Positions 7,772 to 14,856 of a stretch of 40,206 nucleotides of DNA are shown one piece after another. Numbering within the stretch: the first letter of the stretch is position 1; the number at the start of each line of letters is the position of its first letter. Location of the stretch: the NCBI GenBank assembly GCA_036266975.1, contig DATAWZ010000215.1:1-40206 (forward strand), given 5' to 3'. Under the pieces are notes generated by a model that was not told where the DNA came from, searched no databases, and saw nothing but the letters and a program-made list of their open reading frames with translations. Made by a program: the position numbers and the translations under genes. The stretch is from DATAWZ01 sp036266975. Lineage in GTDB: Bacteria; Actinomycetota; Thermoleophilia; Solirubrobacterales; Solirubrobacteraceae.

Positions 7772-9115
7772 ATGCGCCTGCGCAAGGTCCTGATCGCCAA
7801 CCGGGGCGAGATCGCGCTGCGCATCGTGCGCGCGTGCGCCGATGAGGACGTGCGCTCGGTGGTGGCCACCTCGGAGGTCGACTGGGACAGCCTGCCCGCG
7901 CGCCTCGCCGACGAGCGCGTCTGCATCGGCCCGGCCGCGGCGGCCAAGAGCTACCTGTCGGTCGGCTCGGTGATGAGCGCGGCGATCGCCACGGGCTGCG
8001 ACGCGATCCATCCGGGCTACGGCTTCCTCTCCGAGCGCCCCGAGCTGCCCGAGGCCTGCGACCGCCTCGGCCTGCGCTTCGTCGGGCCGAGCGCCGAGGC
8101 GATCCGCCGCGGCGGCGACAAGGTCATAGCCCGCGAGATCGCCCGCGCCGCCGGCGTCCCGGTGGGCGGCGACGCGCAGGCCCTGGAGGACTCGAGCGCC
8201 GCGGCGACCCGGGCCCAGGAGCTCGGCTACCCGCTGCTGATCAAGGCCGCCGCCGGCGGGGGCGGGCGCGGGATGGTGCTGGTGCGCGACCCCGACGAGC
8301 TGCGCTCGAGCTTCGACCGCGCCTCGGGCGAGGCCCAGGCGGCGTTCGGCGACGGGCGCGTGTACCTCGAGCGCTACCTGGACGATGCCCGCCACGTCGA
8401 GGTGCAGATCCTCGCCGACGCCCACGGCGGCGTCGTGGCGCTCGGCGATCGCGACTGCTCGTGCCAGCGCCGCTACCAGAAGGTCGTCGAGGAGGCGCCC
8501 GCGGCGAGCGTCGGCGACGAGACCCATGCGCGGCTGGCCGAGTCGGCGCGGTCGCTGGCCCGGGCGCTCGACTACGTCGGCGCGGGCACCGTCGAGTTCC
8601 TGGTCGACCGCAGCACGCAGGACATCGTCTTCCTGGAGATGAACACGCGCGTGCAGGTCGAGCACCCGGTGACCGAGGCGGTCACCGGCGTGGACATAGT
8701 GCGCGAGCAGTTGCGCATCGCCGCCGGAGAGCGGCTGTCGATCGGCCAGGAGGCGGTCTCGATCGACGGGCACGCGATCGAGTGCCGCCTGAACGCCGAG
8801 GACCCGGCGCGCGGCTTCGCCCCCGACCCGGGCACGGTGCAGGAGTGGATCCTGCCCCAGGGCGACGGGATCCGGGTGGACACCCACATCCAGGTGGGCA
8901 GCCGGATCCCGCCCCACTACGACTCGCTGCTGGCCAAACTGATCGTGCACGGCCCGGACCGGGCCAGCGCGATCGAGCGCACCGAGCGGGCCTTGCAGCA
9001 TCTGCGCGTCGGAGGCATCATCACCAACGCCGAGCTGCTGCGCTCGATCGTCCGCCACCCCGACTTCCGTGCCGACCGCATCAACACCCGATGGCTGGAA
9101 CAGGAGCTGACATGA
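7772..9115 (+). CDS. Biotin carboxylase subunit (AccC type)
   Basis: ATP-grasp enzyme that carboxylates the biotin of a carrier protein with bicarbonate. The 447 residues equal the usual size of a stand-alone biotin carboxylase. The order is complete: MRLRKVLIANRGEIALRIVR, HPGYGFLSE, the glycine-rich ATP loop AAAGGGGRGM, DRDCSCQRRYQKVVEEAPA, and the metal/bicarbonate segment EMNTRVQVEHPVTE beginning at E289, then HAIECRLNAEDP. No carrier or carboxyltransferase is fused. The ATG follows a -10 box by 9 nt, so the transcript is leaderless or nearly so. The TGA overlaps the ATG of the carrier gene (ATGA). Shared promoter elements with the carboxyltransferase operon suggest that they form one enzyme; it could also serve the acyl-CoA carboxylase beta chain at 29.4 kb. 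Confidence 0.96.
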   Translation: MRLRKVLIANRGEIALRIVRACADEDVRSVVATSEVDWDSLPARLADERVCIGPAAAAKSYLSVGSVMSAAIATGCDAIHPGYGFLSERPELPEACDRLGLRFVGPSAEAIRRGGDKVIAREIARAAGVPVGGDAQALEDSSAAATRAQELGYPLLIKAAAGGGGRGMVLVRDPDELRSSFDRASGEAQAAFGDGRVYLERYLDDARHVEVQILADAHGGVVALGDRDCSCQRRYQKVVEEAPAASVGDETHARLAESARSLARALDYVGAGTVEFLVDRSTQDIVFLEMNTRVQVEHPVTEAVTGVDIVREQLRIAAGERLSIGQEAVSIDGHAIECRLNAEDPARGFAPDPGTVQEWILPQGDGIRVDTHIQVGSRIPPHYDSLLAKLIVHGPDRASAIERTERALQHLRVGGIITNAELLRSIVRHPDFRADRINTRWLEQELT

Positions 9116-9609
9116 CCGTGGACATCGCCTACCTGCGCAAGCTCATCGAGGCATTCGAGCAGTCCGACTGGGACGAGATCCACCTTCGCGGCGAGGACTT
9201 CGAGATCCGCCTGAGCACGAGCGCCGACGAGCCGGCCGCCGCGAGCGCGCCCGCCGGCGCCGCCGCCCCGGCGGCCACGCCCGTCGCGACCCCGGCGCCC
9301 GCCGGCAACGGAAGTGCGCCCGCGGCGCAGGCCGCCCCCGTCAACGCCCCGGCGGCGACCGGCGCGGCCGGCGAGCCGGTCGTCTCGCCCTCGGTGGGGA
9401 TCTTCTGGCGCGCGCCGAGCCCGACCTCGCCGCCGTTCGTCGACGTCGGTGACGAGGTCACCGAGGAGAGCACCCTGTGCATCGTCGAGGTCATGAAGCT
9501 GATGACCCAGGTCGGCGCGGGGATGAGCGGCCGGGTGGTCGACATCCTGGTGGCCAACGGCGAGTCCGTCGAGAAGGGCCAGCCGCTCTTCACGATCCAG
9601 CCTACGTAG
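9112..9609 (+). CDS. Biotin carboxyl carrier protein (AccB type)
   Basis: Carries carboxybiotin between the carboxylase and carboxyltransferase. The 165 residues comprise an N-terminal helix-forming segment (IAYLRKLIEAFEQSDWDEIH and HLRGEDFEIRL) as in acetyl-CoA carboxylase AccB, an Ala/Pro-rich flexible linker at about 40-90, and the biotinyl domain. The biotinylated lysine is K129 in VEVMKLM, and GMSGRVVDILVANGESVEKG closes the hammerhead fold. Transcribed and probably translationally coupled with the biotin carboxylase (4-nt overlap). The PEP-synthase-like gene begins 82 nt downstream behind its own promoter. Confidence 0.95.
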   Translation: MTVDIAYLRKLIEAFEQSDWDEIHLRGEDFEIRLSTSADEPAAASAPAGAAAPAATPVATPAPAGNGSAPAAQAAPVNAPAATGAAGEPVVSPSVGIFWRAPSPTSPPFVDVGDEVTEESTLCIVEVMKLMTQVGAGMSGRVVDILVANGESVEKGQPLFTIQPT

Positions 9610-9615
9610 CGCCGC

Positions 9616-9660
9616 CAGTAACGCCTACCGATGTAACGCCGGTCGGCGCCGCCGTACGAT
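9616..9660 (+). promoter_or_regulatory. Promoter of PEP-synthase-like gene, shared palindrome
   Basis: CAGTAACGCCTACCG (9616-9630) plus ATGT, 20 nt, then the -10 box TACGAT (9655-9660). The right half CTACCGATGT is identical to those at 6965 (minus strand) and 13513. A purine-rich ribosome site AAGAGGAGAG follows before the GTG start at 9692, so this transcript has a leader. Confidence 0.65.
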
Positions 9661-9691
9661 CGCCTCGAACCCCGGAAGAGGAGAGTCGATC

Positions 9692-12442
9692 GTGACCAGT
9701 TCCCATGTCCTGCGCTTCGACGATGAGGCATCGGGCACCCACGACCTCGTCGGCGGCAAGGGGGCCAACCTCGGCCGGCTCACCCACGCCGGATTCCCCG
9801 TGCCCCCGGGCTTCACGGTCACGACCGCCGGACACGCCGCGTTCCTGGCCGGCGACGGCCTGGCCGCCGAGATCGACGCGCTCGCCGCCGGGCTCGACCA
9901 CGAGCACGCCGACGAGCTCGAGCGCGGGACCGCCGCCATCCGTGAGCTGATCGTCGGGCGCGAGCTGCCCGAGGCGATCGCCGGGCCGGTGCGCGAGGCG
10001 TACGCCACGCTCGGCGACGGGACCTACGTCGCGGTGCGCTCCTCGGGCACCGCCGAGGACCTCGCCGAGGCGTCCTTCGCCGGGATGCACGACACCTACC
10101 TGGACATCGTCGGAGCCGACGGCGTCCTCGACGCGATCAAGCGCTGCTGGGCCTCGCTGTGGACCGCTCGCGCGGCCTCCTACCGCCACACCAAGGGCTT
10201 CGACCACCGCGGCGGGATCGCCGTGGTCGTGCAGACGATGGTGCCCTCTGAGGTCTCGGGCGTGATGTTCACCGCCAACCCGCTCACTGCGGCGACCGAC
10301 GAGATCGTCATCGACGCGAGCTGGGGCCTGGGCGAGGCGATCGTCTCGGGCATCGCCACGCCCGACGAGTACACGGTCGCCCACCGCGACCTGCGGGTGA
10401 AGGCCAAGACCCTCGGCGCCAAGGAGAAGCGCGTCGTGCGCAACCCCGAGACGGGCGTGGGCACCGTCGCCGAGGACGTCCCGCCCCAGGACCGCGACCG
10501 CTTCAGCCTGACCGACGAGCAGGCCGCTCAGCTCGCCGACCTCGGCCGCCGCGTACAGGCGCACTACAGCGACTTCCCGCAGGACACCGAGTGGGGCTAC
10601 GCCGAGGGCGAGTTCTACCTGCTCCAGTCCCGGCCGGTGACCGGCGTCGACCTGAGCTGGGACGCCGACGTCGACGGCTGGCAGTGGAACGAGGCGGCGC
10701 CGGACGAGACGGTCTGGACGCGCGCCTGGGCGGACGAGATCTGGACCGGGGCGATCACCCCGCTCATGTACTCCTTCCGCGCGCGTTCGTTCACCCACTC
10801 CAGCCAGTGGGCGCAGGGCTTCTACCAGAACCCCGAGGGCGCCCAGATGCGGATGTGGAAGTACTACCGCGGCAACGCCTACTACAACACCACGCTCGAG
10901 CAGAGCTTTATCACCCACACCTCGCTGCCCTCGACGCGCGCCGCGCTGCTCGCCAACCTGCCGGCGACGATGCACCAGGAGACCCTCGACGCGCCGTTCA
11001 GCATGAGCTCCTTCCTGAAGCTGCACGTCCGCTGCCAGGTGACCGACCCGCTGTCGGGATTCAGCTCCTGGGTGAAGGCGCACAACAAGTACCTGGTCGA
11101 CGGCATCGCGAAGGCCCAGGGGCTCGGCGACGAGGAGCTGACCAAGCTCTCGGACGCCGAGCTCATCCGTTACATCGAGGAGATGTGGAAGTACGAAACC
11201 GACTACATCCAGGAGGTGTGGACCGGCTTCTTCATCCACGCCCGCGACGCGTTCTCGGGCCTGGTCGCGATGCTCACCAAGTGGTACGACGGCGGGCGGG
11301 CGACCGTGTTCACCGACCTGATCACCGGCGTGCCGCGGCCGACCGCGGCGATGATCGAGGCCAACGCGCTGTGGAGACTCGCCCAGGGCATCCGCAACTC
11401 CGAGGTGCTGAGCAAGGCGTTCGCCGAGAACCGCGAGGGCGCGTTCTTCGAGGCCGCCGGCGACAGCGAGGAGGGGCGCGCCTGGCTGAAGGAGTACGAC
11501 GCGTTCATGGCCGAGAACGGCCACCGCGGCCACGCCGACCGGGACATCTACTACCTGCGCCGCGCCGAGCACCCGGGCGTCGACTACCGGGCGCTGGAGG
11601 CCTTCCTCGCCGCCGACGGTGATGCGGATCCCGAGGCCAAGGAGAAGGAGGTCGAGGCCAAGCGCCAGACGGTGATCGCCGAGGTGGCCGACAACATCCG
11701 CCGCAAGCCGTTCGGCGCCGTCAAGGCCGAGCTGTTCAAGGCGATGGTCGAGTACATCACCGGGTTCCTGCTCTTCCGCGACGACGAGCGGCACTGGGTC
11801 GACCGCACGACGTTCTCGATCAAGCGCGGCTACACCGAGCTCAGCCGGCGTCTGCGCGAGCGCGGGGTGCTCGAGGGCGAGCGCGACTACTTCTTCCTCA
11901 CCGGGCAGGAGCTGTACGCGATGCTCCTGGGCAACGCCAACCTGCCGCTCACGAAGGCGAAGCTCGCGGCGCGGATGCGCAACTTCGACCGCGTCGACAC
12001 CGGCGCGGGGACCAACCCCAAGTACCTGGTGGGCACCCGCGACGCCGACCTGGAATACGAACGGGTCCCCGGTCAGGATCTGCCCGAGGGGATGTTCCTG
12101 GGCATCGGCACCAGCGGCGGCATGGTCGAGGGGACCGCGCGCGTGGTCAAGGAGCTCAAGGACATCGGCCGCGTGCAGAACGGGGAGATCCTCGTCACGA
12201 ACTCGACCGACCCGGGCTGGACGCCGGTCTTCCTGCTCATCAACGCGATCGTGCTGGAGACCGGCGGGCTGCTCGCGCACGGCTCCTGCCTGGCCCGCGA
12301 GTACGGGATGCCCGCGGTGCAGCTGGCCAAGGCGATGCAGCTGATCCCCGACGGCGCCCGGATCCGCATCGACGGCGACAAGGGGACCGTCGAGATCCTC
12401 GAGGCCGCCGCCGAGCCCACGCCCGAGCTCGTCGAGGCCTAG
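9692..12442 (+). CDS. PEP-synthase / rifampin-phosphotransferase-like protein 1
   Basis: Member of the PEP-utilising enzyme superfamily, 916 residues. The N-terminal third is the PPDK-type ATP-binding domain (VGGKGANLGRLTHAGFPVPP, VAVRSSGTAEDLAEASFAG, VMFTANPLTAATDEIVIDAS, DTEWGYAEGEFYLLQSRPV). A ~480-residue substrate domain follows, including ENGHRGHADRDIYYLRRAEH. The C-terminal phosphohistidine domain has ETGGLLAHGSCLAREYGMPA with H863. This is the domain order of rifampin phosphotransferase and resembles phenylphosphate synthase: ATP phosphorylates the histidine, which passes phosphate to an acceptor bound by the middle domain. The acceptor cannot be read. Start GTG 9692 follows a good ribosome site. 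A paralogue lies at 37.8 kb. Co-regulation with the biotin carboxylase genes is suggested by the promoter palindrome. Confidence 0.88.
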   Translation: MTSSHVLRFDDEASGTHDLVGGKGANLGRLTHAGFPVPPGFTVTTAGHAAFLAGDGLAAEIDALAAGLDHEHADELERGTAAIRELIVGRELPEAIAGPVREAYATLGDGTYVAVRSSGTAEDLAEASFAGMHDTYLDIVGADGVLDAIKRCWASLWTARAASYRHTKGFDHRGGIAVVVQTMVPSEVSGVMFTANPLTAATDEIVIDASWGLGEAIVSGIATPDEYTVAHRDLRVKAKTLGAKEKRVVRNPETGVGTVAEDVPPQDRDRFSLTDEQAAQLADLGRRVQAHYSDFPQDTEWGYAEGEFYLLQSRPVTGVDLSWDADVDGWQWNEAAPDETVWTRAWADEIWTGAITPLMYSFRARSFTHSSQWAQGFYQNPEGAQMRMWKYYRGNAYYNTTLEQSFITHTSLPSTRAALLANLPATMHQETLDAPFSMSSFLKLHVRCQVTDPLSGFSSWVKAHNKYLVDGIAKAQGLGDEELTKLSDAELIRYIEEMWKYETDYIQEVWTGFFIHARDAFSGLVAMLTKWYDGGRATVFTDLITGVPRPTAAMIEANALWRLAQGIRNSEVLSKAFAENREGAFFEAAGDSEEGRAWLKEYDAFMAENGHRGHADRDIYYLRRAEHPGVDYRALEAFLAADGDADPEAKEKEVEAKRQTVIAEVADNIRRKPFGAVKAELFKAMVEYITGFLLFRDDERHWVDRTTFSIKRGYTELSRRLRERGVLEGERDYFFLTGQELYAMLLGNANLPLTKAKLAARMRNFDRVDTGAGTNPKYLVGTRDADLEYERVPGQDLPEGMFLGIGTSGGMVEGTARVVKELKDIGRVQNGEILVTNSTDPGWTPVFLLINAIVLETGGLLAHGSCLAREYGMPAVQLAKAMQLIPDGARIRIDGDKGTVEILEAAAEPTPELVEA

Positions 12443-12462
12443 TGGCACCTCCGCACCACTAG
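12439..12462. terminator. Bidirectional terminator hairpin
   Basis: CTAGTGG (12439-12445) and CCACTAG (12456-12462) form a perfect 7-bp stem with a 10-nt loop between the convergent PEP-synthase-like and TetR genes. The stop codon TAG of the former is within the left arm. No T-run. Confidence 0.55.
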
Positions 12463-12465
12463 CGC

Positions 12466-13125
12466 TCAGCCGCCGGAGGGCCCGGGTCGCATGGCCCGGG
12501 CCCAGATCGCGGCCCAGGTGGTCGCGAGCGCCTCCTCGGAGCCCAGCACGCTCTCCGGGCTGCTCGCGGCGATGTACAGCGCGCGCTCGGCCATCCAGCA
12601 CAGCCCGGTGGCCAGCGCGAGGGCGTCCATGTCGTCGGCCGGCTGGCGGCCGGCCGCGCGGTCGCGCTCGATGCGCGCGGCGAGCGCCGCGGAGAAGTTG
12701 TCCAGCGTGCGCTGCCAGAGGTCGTGGATCTCCGGATCGGTGTGCCAGCCCTCGACCGTCGCCGCGAGCAGTGCCGGGTGGTCGTGCCAGCGGCGGACCG
12801 ATTCGTCGGTGTAGCGCCTGAGCGTCGGCTCGTCGGCCGGCTCATCGCCCTCGAACCAGCGCCGCCAGTTCTCGTAGACGCCGTTGACGATGTCGCGCAC
12901 GAGCGCGGCCACGACCGAGAACTTGGAATCGAAGTGGGTGTAGAACGTCGCCCGCGACACGCCGGCGGCCTCGACGATCTCGGCGACCGTGAGCTCGTCG
13001 AGCCGGCGAACCCGCAACAGCTCCTCGACGGTCTCGAGGATCGCGGTGCGCGATCGCGGCACGGGCCGGCGCCGGCCGCGCGGTCGTCCGGGGACCTCGG
13101 CCCGCGGCCGAATCGCTCCCTCCAT
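12466..13125 (-). CDS. TetR-family regulator, EthR-like
   Basis: Dimeric ligand-responsive repressor of 219 residues. The N-terminal HTH (RTAILETVEELLRVRRLDEL TVAEIVEAAGVSRATFYTHF, about 26-65) is followed by DSKFSVVAALVRDIVNGVYE. The C-terminal ligand domain (WHDHPALLAATVEGWHTDPE, DDMDALALATGLCWMAERAL) resembles mycobacterial EthR in its LNxMxER-like helix. The N-terminus is a basic, Arg/Pro-rich tail. ATG 13125. It is divergent from the small-protein gene at 13261; the perfect CAACC-CT-GGTTG repeat at 13151-13162 lies between them and overlaps the -35 box of that gene, a natural site for autoregulation. Ligand unknown. Confidence 0.88.
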   Translation of the reverse strand: MEGAIRPRAEVPGRPRGRRRPVPRSRTAILETVEELLRVRRLDELTVAEIVEAAGVSRATFYTHFDSKFSVVAALVRDIVNGVYENWRRWFEGDEPADEPTLRRYTDESVRRWHDHPALLAATVEGWHTDPEIHDLWQRTLDNFSAALAARIERDRAAGRQPADDMDALALATGLCWMAERALYIAASSPESVLGSEEALATTWAAIWARAMRPGPSGG

Positions 13126-13150
13126 GGCGGGCCAGTGTACAGACAGGCGT

Positions 13151-13162
13151 CAACCCTGGTTG
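13151..13162. promoter_or_regulatory. CAACC-CT-GGTTG operator candidate
   Basis: Perfect 5-bp inverted repeat with a 2-nt centre in the 135-bp divergent region between the EthR-like gene and the small-protein gene, overlapping the -35 box at 13160. The spacer differs from the 4-nt centre of the other CAACC/GGTTG sites, so it is probably a site for the adjacent regulator. Confidence 0.5.
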
Positions 13163-13188
13163 CAGGGCATGAGTATTGGTGCTATTCT
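13160..13188 (+). promoter_or_regulatory. Consensus-like sigma-70 promoter for small protein
   Basis: -35 TTGCAG (13160-13165), 17-nt spacer, extended -10 TGC-TATTCT (13183-13188). This is the closest match to a housekeeping promoter in the window, predicting a start near 13195 and a ~65-nt leader. Confidence 0.7.
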
Positions 13189-13260
13189 AGACATGTGTCC
13201 ATACAAGAGGCTGAGAGAGGACCAAGCCAACGGCCACAAGTGAGTAGGTAGGAGGAGGTC

Positions 13261-13431
13261 ATGAGTCTTTTCAGCATCCAACCCCATCACCCTGGCGCCT
13301 ACGATCCCTATGCCCCGGCGCCGCTTTCCCTGCCGAACCTCCGGGCCAGCCGCAGCGATCGGCGCCGGAGCCGGCAGCAGCCGTCGACACGTCCCGAGCG
13401 CAGCGACCGCAGGTTCGCTCGGGTCCGCTAG
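13261..13431 (+). CDS. Small 56-residue Pro/Arg-rich protein
   Basis: Not recognised. It begins MSLFSIQPHHPGAYDPYAPA and ends in an arginine/serine-rich tail (SDRRRSRQQPSTRPERSDRR, then FARVR), giving a strongly basic C-terminal half. There is no membrane segment, signal peptide or cysteine. Support for translation is mostly the surrounding signals: an extended -10 promoter at 13160-13188, a strong ribosome site AGGAGG (13250-13255) five bases before the ATG, and a 15-bp terminator hairpin directly after the TAG. It forms a single-gene transcript divergent from an EthR-like regulator that likely controls it. It could be a small regulatory or nucleic-acid-binding protein, or a peptide leader remnant. 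Confidence 0.6.
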   Translation: MSLFSIQPHHPGAYDPYAPAPLSLPNLRASRSDRRRSRQQPSTRPERSDRRFARVR

Positions 13432-13437
13432 AGCGTC

Positions 13438-13477
13438 GCGGGACTCCGCCGCCACCCTTGCGGCGGCGGAGTCCCGC
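13438..13477 (+). terminator. Strong terminator after the small protein gene
   Basis: Perfect 15-bp stem GCGGGACTCCGCCGC (13438-13452) and GCGGCGGAGTCCCGC (13463-13477) with a 10-nt loop, starting 7 nt after the TAG of the 56-residue gene. No T-run, as is usual for actinobacterial hairpins. Confidence 0.75.
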
Positions 13478-13503
13478 CGGCGGCCGCGGCTGCGTAGCGC
13501 GAG

Positions 13504-13547
13504 CAGTAGCGGCTACCGATGTGGCTGCGGCAACCCGCATCTACGAT
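13504..13547 (+). promoter_or_regulatory. Promoter of the HD gene, shared palindrome
   Basis: CAGTAGCGGCTACCG (13504-13518) plus ATGT, 19 nt, then -10 TACGAT (13542-13547), 7 nt before the ATG at 13555. The stretch GTAGCGGCTACCGATGT is identical to the minus-strand sequence upstream of carboxyltransferase 1. The short gap to the ATG predicts a leaderless mRNA. Confidence 0.65.
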
Positions 13548-13554
13548 CCCGCCG

Positions 13555-14112
13555 ATGGCCGCGACCGACAACCCGGGGGAGCTCGAGCGCTGGGCCGTGG
13601 ACCTCGCCGAGGGCTTGCTCGGTGACAGCGGACGGCGGTGGACCCACGACCTCGGCGTGATCGCCCGGGCCCGCGACATCCGCGAGCACCTCGGCGAGGA
13701 CGGCGAGCTGCTCGTCGCCGCCGCCGCGCTGCACGACACGGGCTGCTCGCCCAAGGTGCGCCGCTGTCGCCTGGAGCCGCTCGACGCGGGCTGGTACCTG
13801 CGCGACGCCGGCGCGCCGGAGCGGTTGACCAATCTGGTCGCCAACCTCGACGCGGCCCAGATCGAGGCCGAGCTGCGCGGGCTCCACTCGCTGCTCGCCG
13901 AGTTCCCCGACGAGGGCGGCCCGGTCCGCGACGCGCTCTGGTACTGCTGCCTGACCGTCGGCCCCGACGCTCAGCCGATGACGCTGCAGCAGCGCGAGGA
14001 CGAGTTGCTCGTGCGCTACGCCGAGGACCGGATCATCGTCCGCTGGTACGAGCTGGCCAAGCCCGAGCTCGCCGGTGCCATCCAGCGCACCGAGGCGCGC
14101 CTGACCGGATGA
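13555..14112 (+). CDS. HD-domain phosphohydrolase-like protein
   Basis: A 185-residue protein with an HD metal-binding signature: H31 in RRWTHDLGVIARA and H60-D61 in VAAAALHDTGCSP. The spacing matches small HD proteins that hydrolyse nucleotides or other phosphate esters. The segment after residue 100 (HSLLAEFPDEGGPVRDALWY, DEDELLVRYAED-like acidic stretch, IIVRWYELAKPELAGAIQRT) is helical. It shares an ATGA overlap with the broken tyrosine phosphatase gene, so the two once formed an operon. It is preceded by the palindrome promoter shared with the carboxylase genes. The substrate is unknown. Confidence 0.8.
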   Translation: MAATDNPGELERWAVDLAEGLLGDSGRRWTHDLGVIARARDIREHLGEDGELLVAAAALHDTGCSPKVRRCRLEPLDAGWYLRDAGAPERLTNLVANLDAAQIEAELRGLHSLLAEFPDEGGPVRDALWYCCLTVGPDAQPMTLQQREDELLVRYAEDRIIVRWYELAKPELAGAIQRTEARLTG

Positions 14113-14278
14113 GCGCGACCGGCCGGGCGATCCTCGTCGACGGGCTGCGTAACCTGCGCGACGTCGGCGGCCTGCCGGCCGGCCCGGGCCGCGTCACCCG
14201 CCGCGGCGTCCTGCGCTCCGAGGCCACGGCCAACGCGACGCGCGAGTCGCTCGGTTGGGCTCGGGCTGGCCACGATCG

Positions 14279-14298
14279 CTCGTGCCCCGCATCGGGTA
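14279..14298 (+). repeat. 20-nt palindromic insertion, copy B
   Basis: CTCGTGCCCCGCATCGGGTA. It matches copy C at 16 of 20 bases; the changes move the hairpin register but keep a CCCG/CGGG stem. It is flanked by TCG on both sides. Excision joins …GCCACGATCG to TCGACCTGCG, giving ATIVDLR, the expected phosphatase motif. Confidence 0.75.
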
Positions 14299-14487
14299 TC
14301 GACCTGCGCGCCCGCGGCCTGGCCGGGTCGGTCAGCGCGCCGGTGCCCGACGGCGTGCGCCACCACTCGATCGTCCTCCAGCCGCCGGCCGACGGGAGCG
14401 GCAACGGCCTGATCGAACAGGTGATGGCCGGCGAGCTGCTCGACTACTCGGTGGGCGAGCTCGGGGCGCTGAACACCGCGATGCTCG

Positions 14488-14507
14488 ATACCCCGTGCGC
14501 GGCACCC
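14488..14507 (-). repeat. Degenerate palindrome, possible copy D, reverse orientation
   Basis: Plus-strand TACCCCGTGCGCGGCACCCC matches the reverse complement of copy B at 14 of 20 bases. It is directly followed by a second C/G palindrome (CCCCATGGCCGGGG region, to about 14520). Together they lengthen a normally short linker of the phosphatase by roughly 13 codons without changing frame, so one or two decayed insertions with compensation are possible. Confidence 0.4.
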
Positions 14508-14634
14508 CCATGGCCGGGGCAGGCAAGCGAGCCGGCGCCGGCGTTCGGCACGGCGATCGAGCACCTGGCCGACCCCGCCAACCTGCCGTGCCTGGTCCAC
14601 TGCCACGCGGGCAAGGACCGCACCGGCCTGGTCG

Positions 14635-14654
14635 CTTGCGCCCCGAATGGGGTA
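14635..14654 (+). repeat. 20-nt palindromic insertion, copy C
   Basis: CTTGCGCCCCGAATGGGGTA, flanked by TCG on both sides, placed just after the HCHAGKDRTGLV catalytic loop. It shares the 15-nt core GCCCCGAATGGGGTA with copy A. Excision restores GKDRTGLVVALALELAG in a single frame. Confidence 0.85.
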
Positions 14655-14856
14655 TCGCCCTCGCCCTCGAGCTGGCCGGCGTCAGCCGCCAGGAGATCCT
14701 CGACGACTACGAGTGCACGGCCTTCTATCGCCGCTACCGCCGCGGCGAGGTCGAGCCCGCCCTGATCCAGACCGGCACTACGTGGGAGCAGCGTCTCGCC
14801 GCTGTTCACCGCCCCGCGCCAGGCGCTCGAGCTCTCGCTGGCCCACATCGGGCCGG

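Noticed and set aside
5834..9058. 1074-codon open frame on the minus strand spanning biotin carboxylase and phosphatase
   Set aside because: Crosses three well-supported genes in wrong frames and lacks any recognisable motif.
2009..9609. Classical pyruvate carboxylase or acetone carboxylase (AcxABC)
   Set aside because: No hydantoinase-like subunits are present, and the pyruvate carboxylase lysine is missing in both carboxyltransferases; named only as hypotheses.
9692..12442. Rifampin resistance phosphotransferase
   Set aside because: Same domain order, but the whole middle domain looks different, a second paralogue exists, and the context is catabolic; resistance cannot be claimed.
13193..13243. 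16-codon frame MCPYKRLREDQANGHK as a leader peptide before the 56-residue protein
   Set aside because: Its ATG lies at or just upstream of the predicted transcription start (about 13195) and has no ribosome site.
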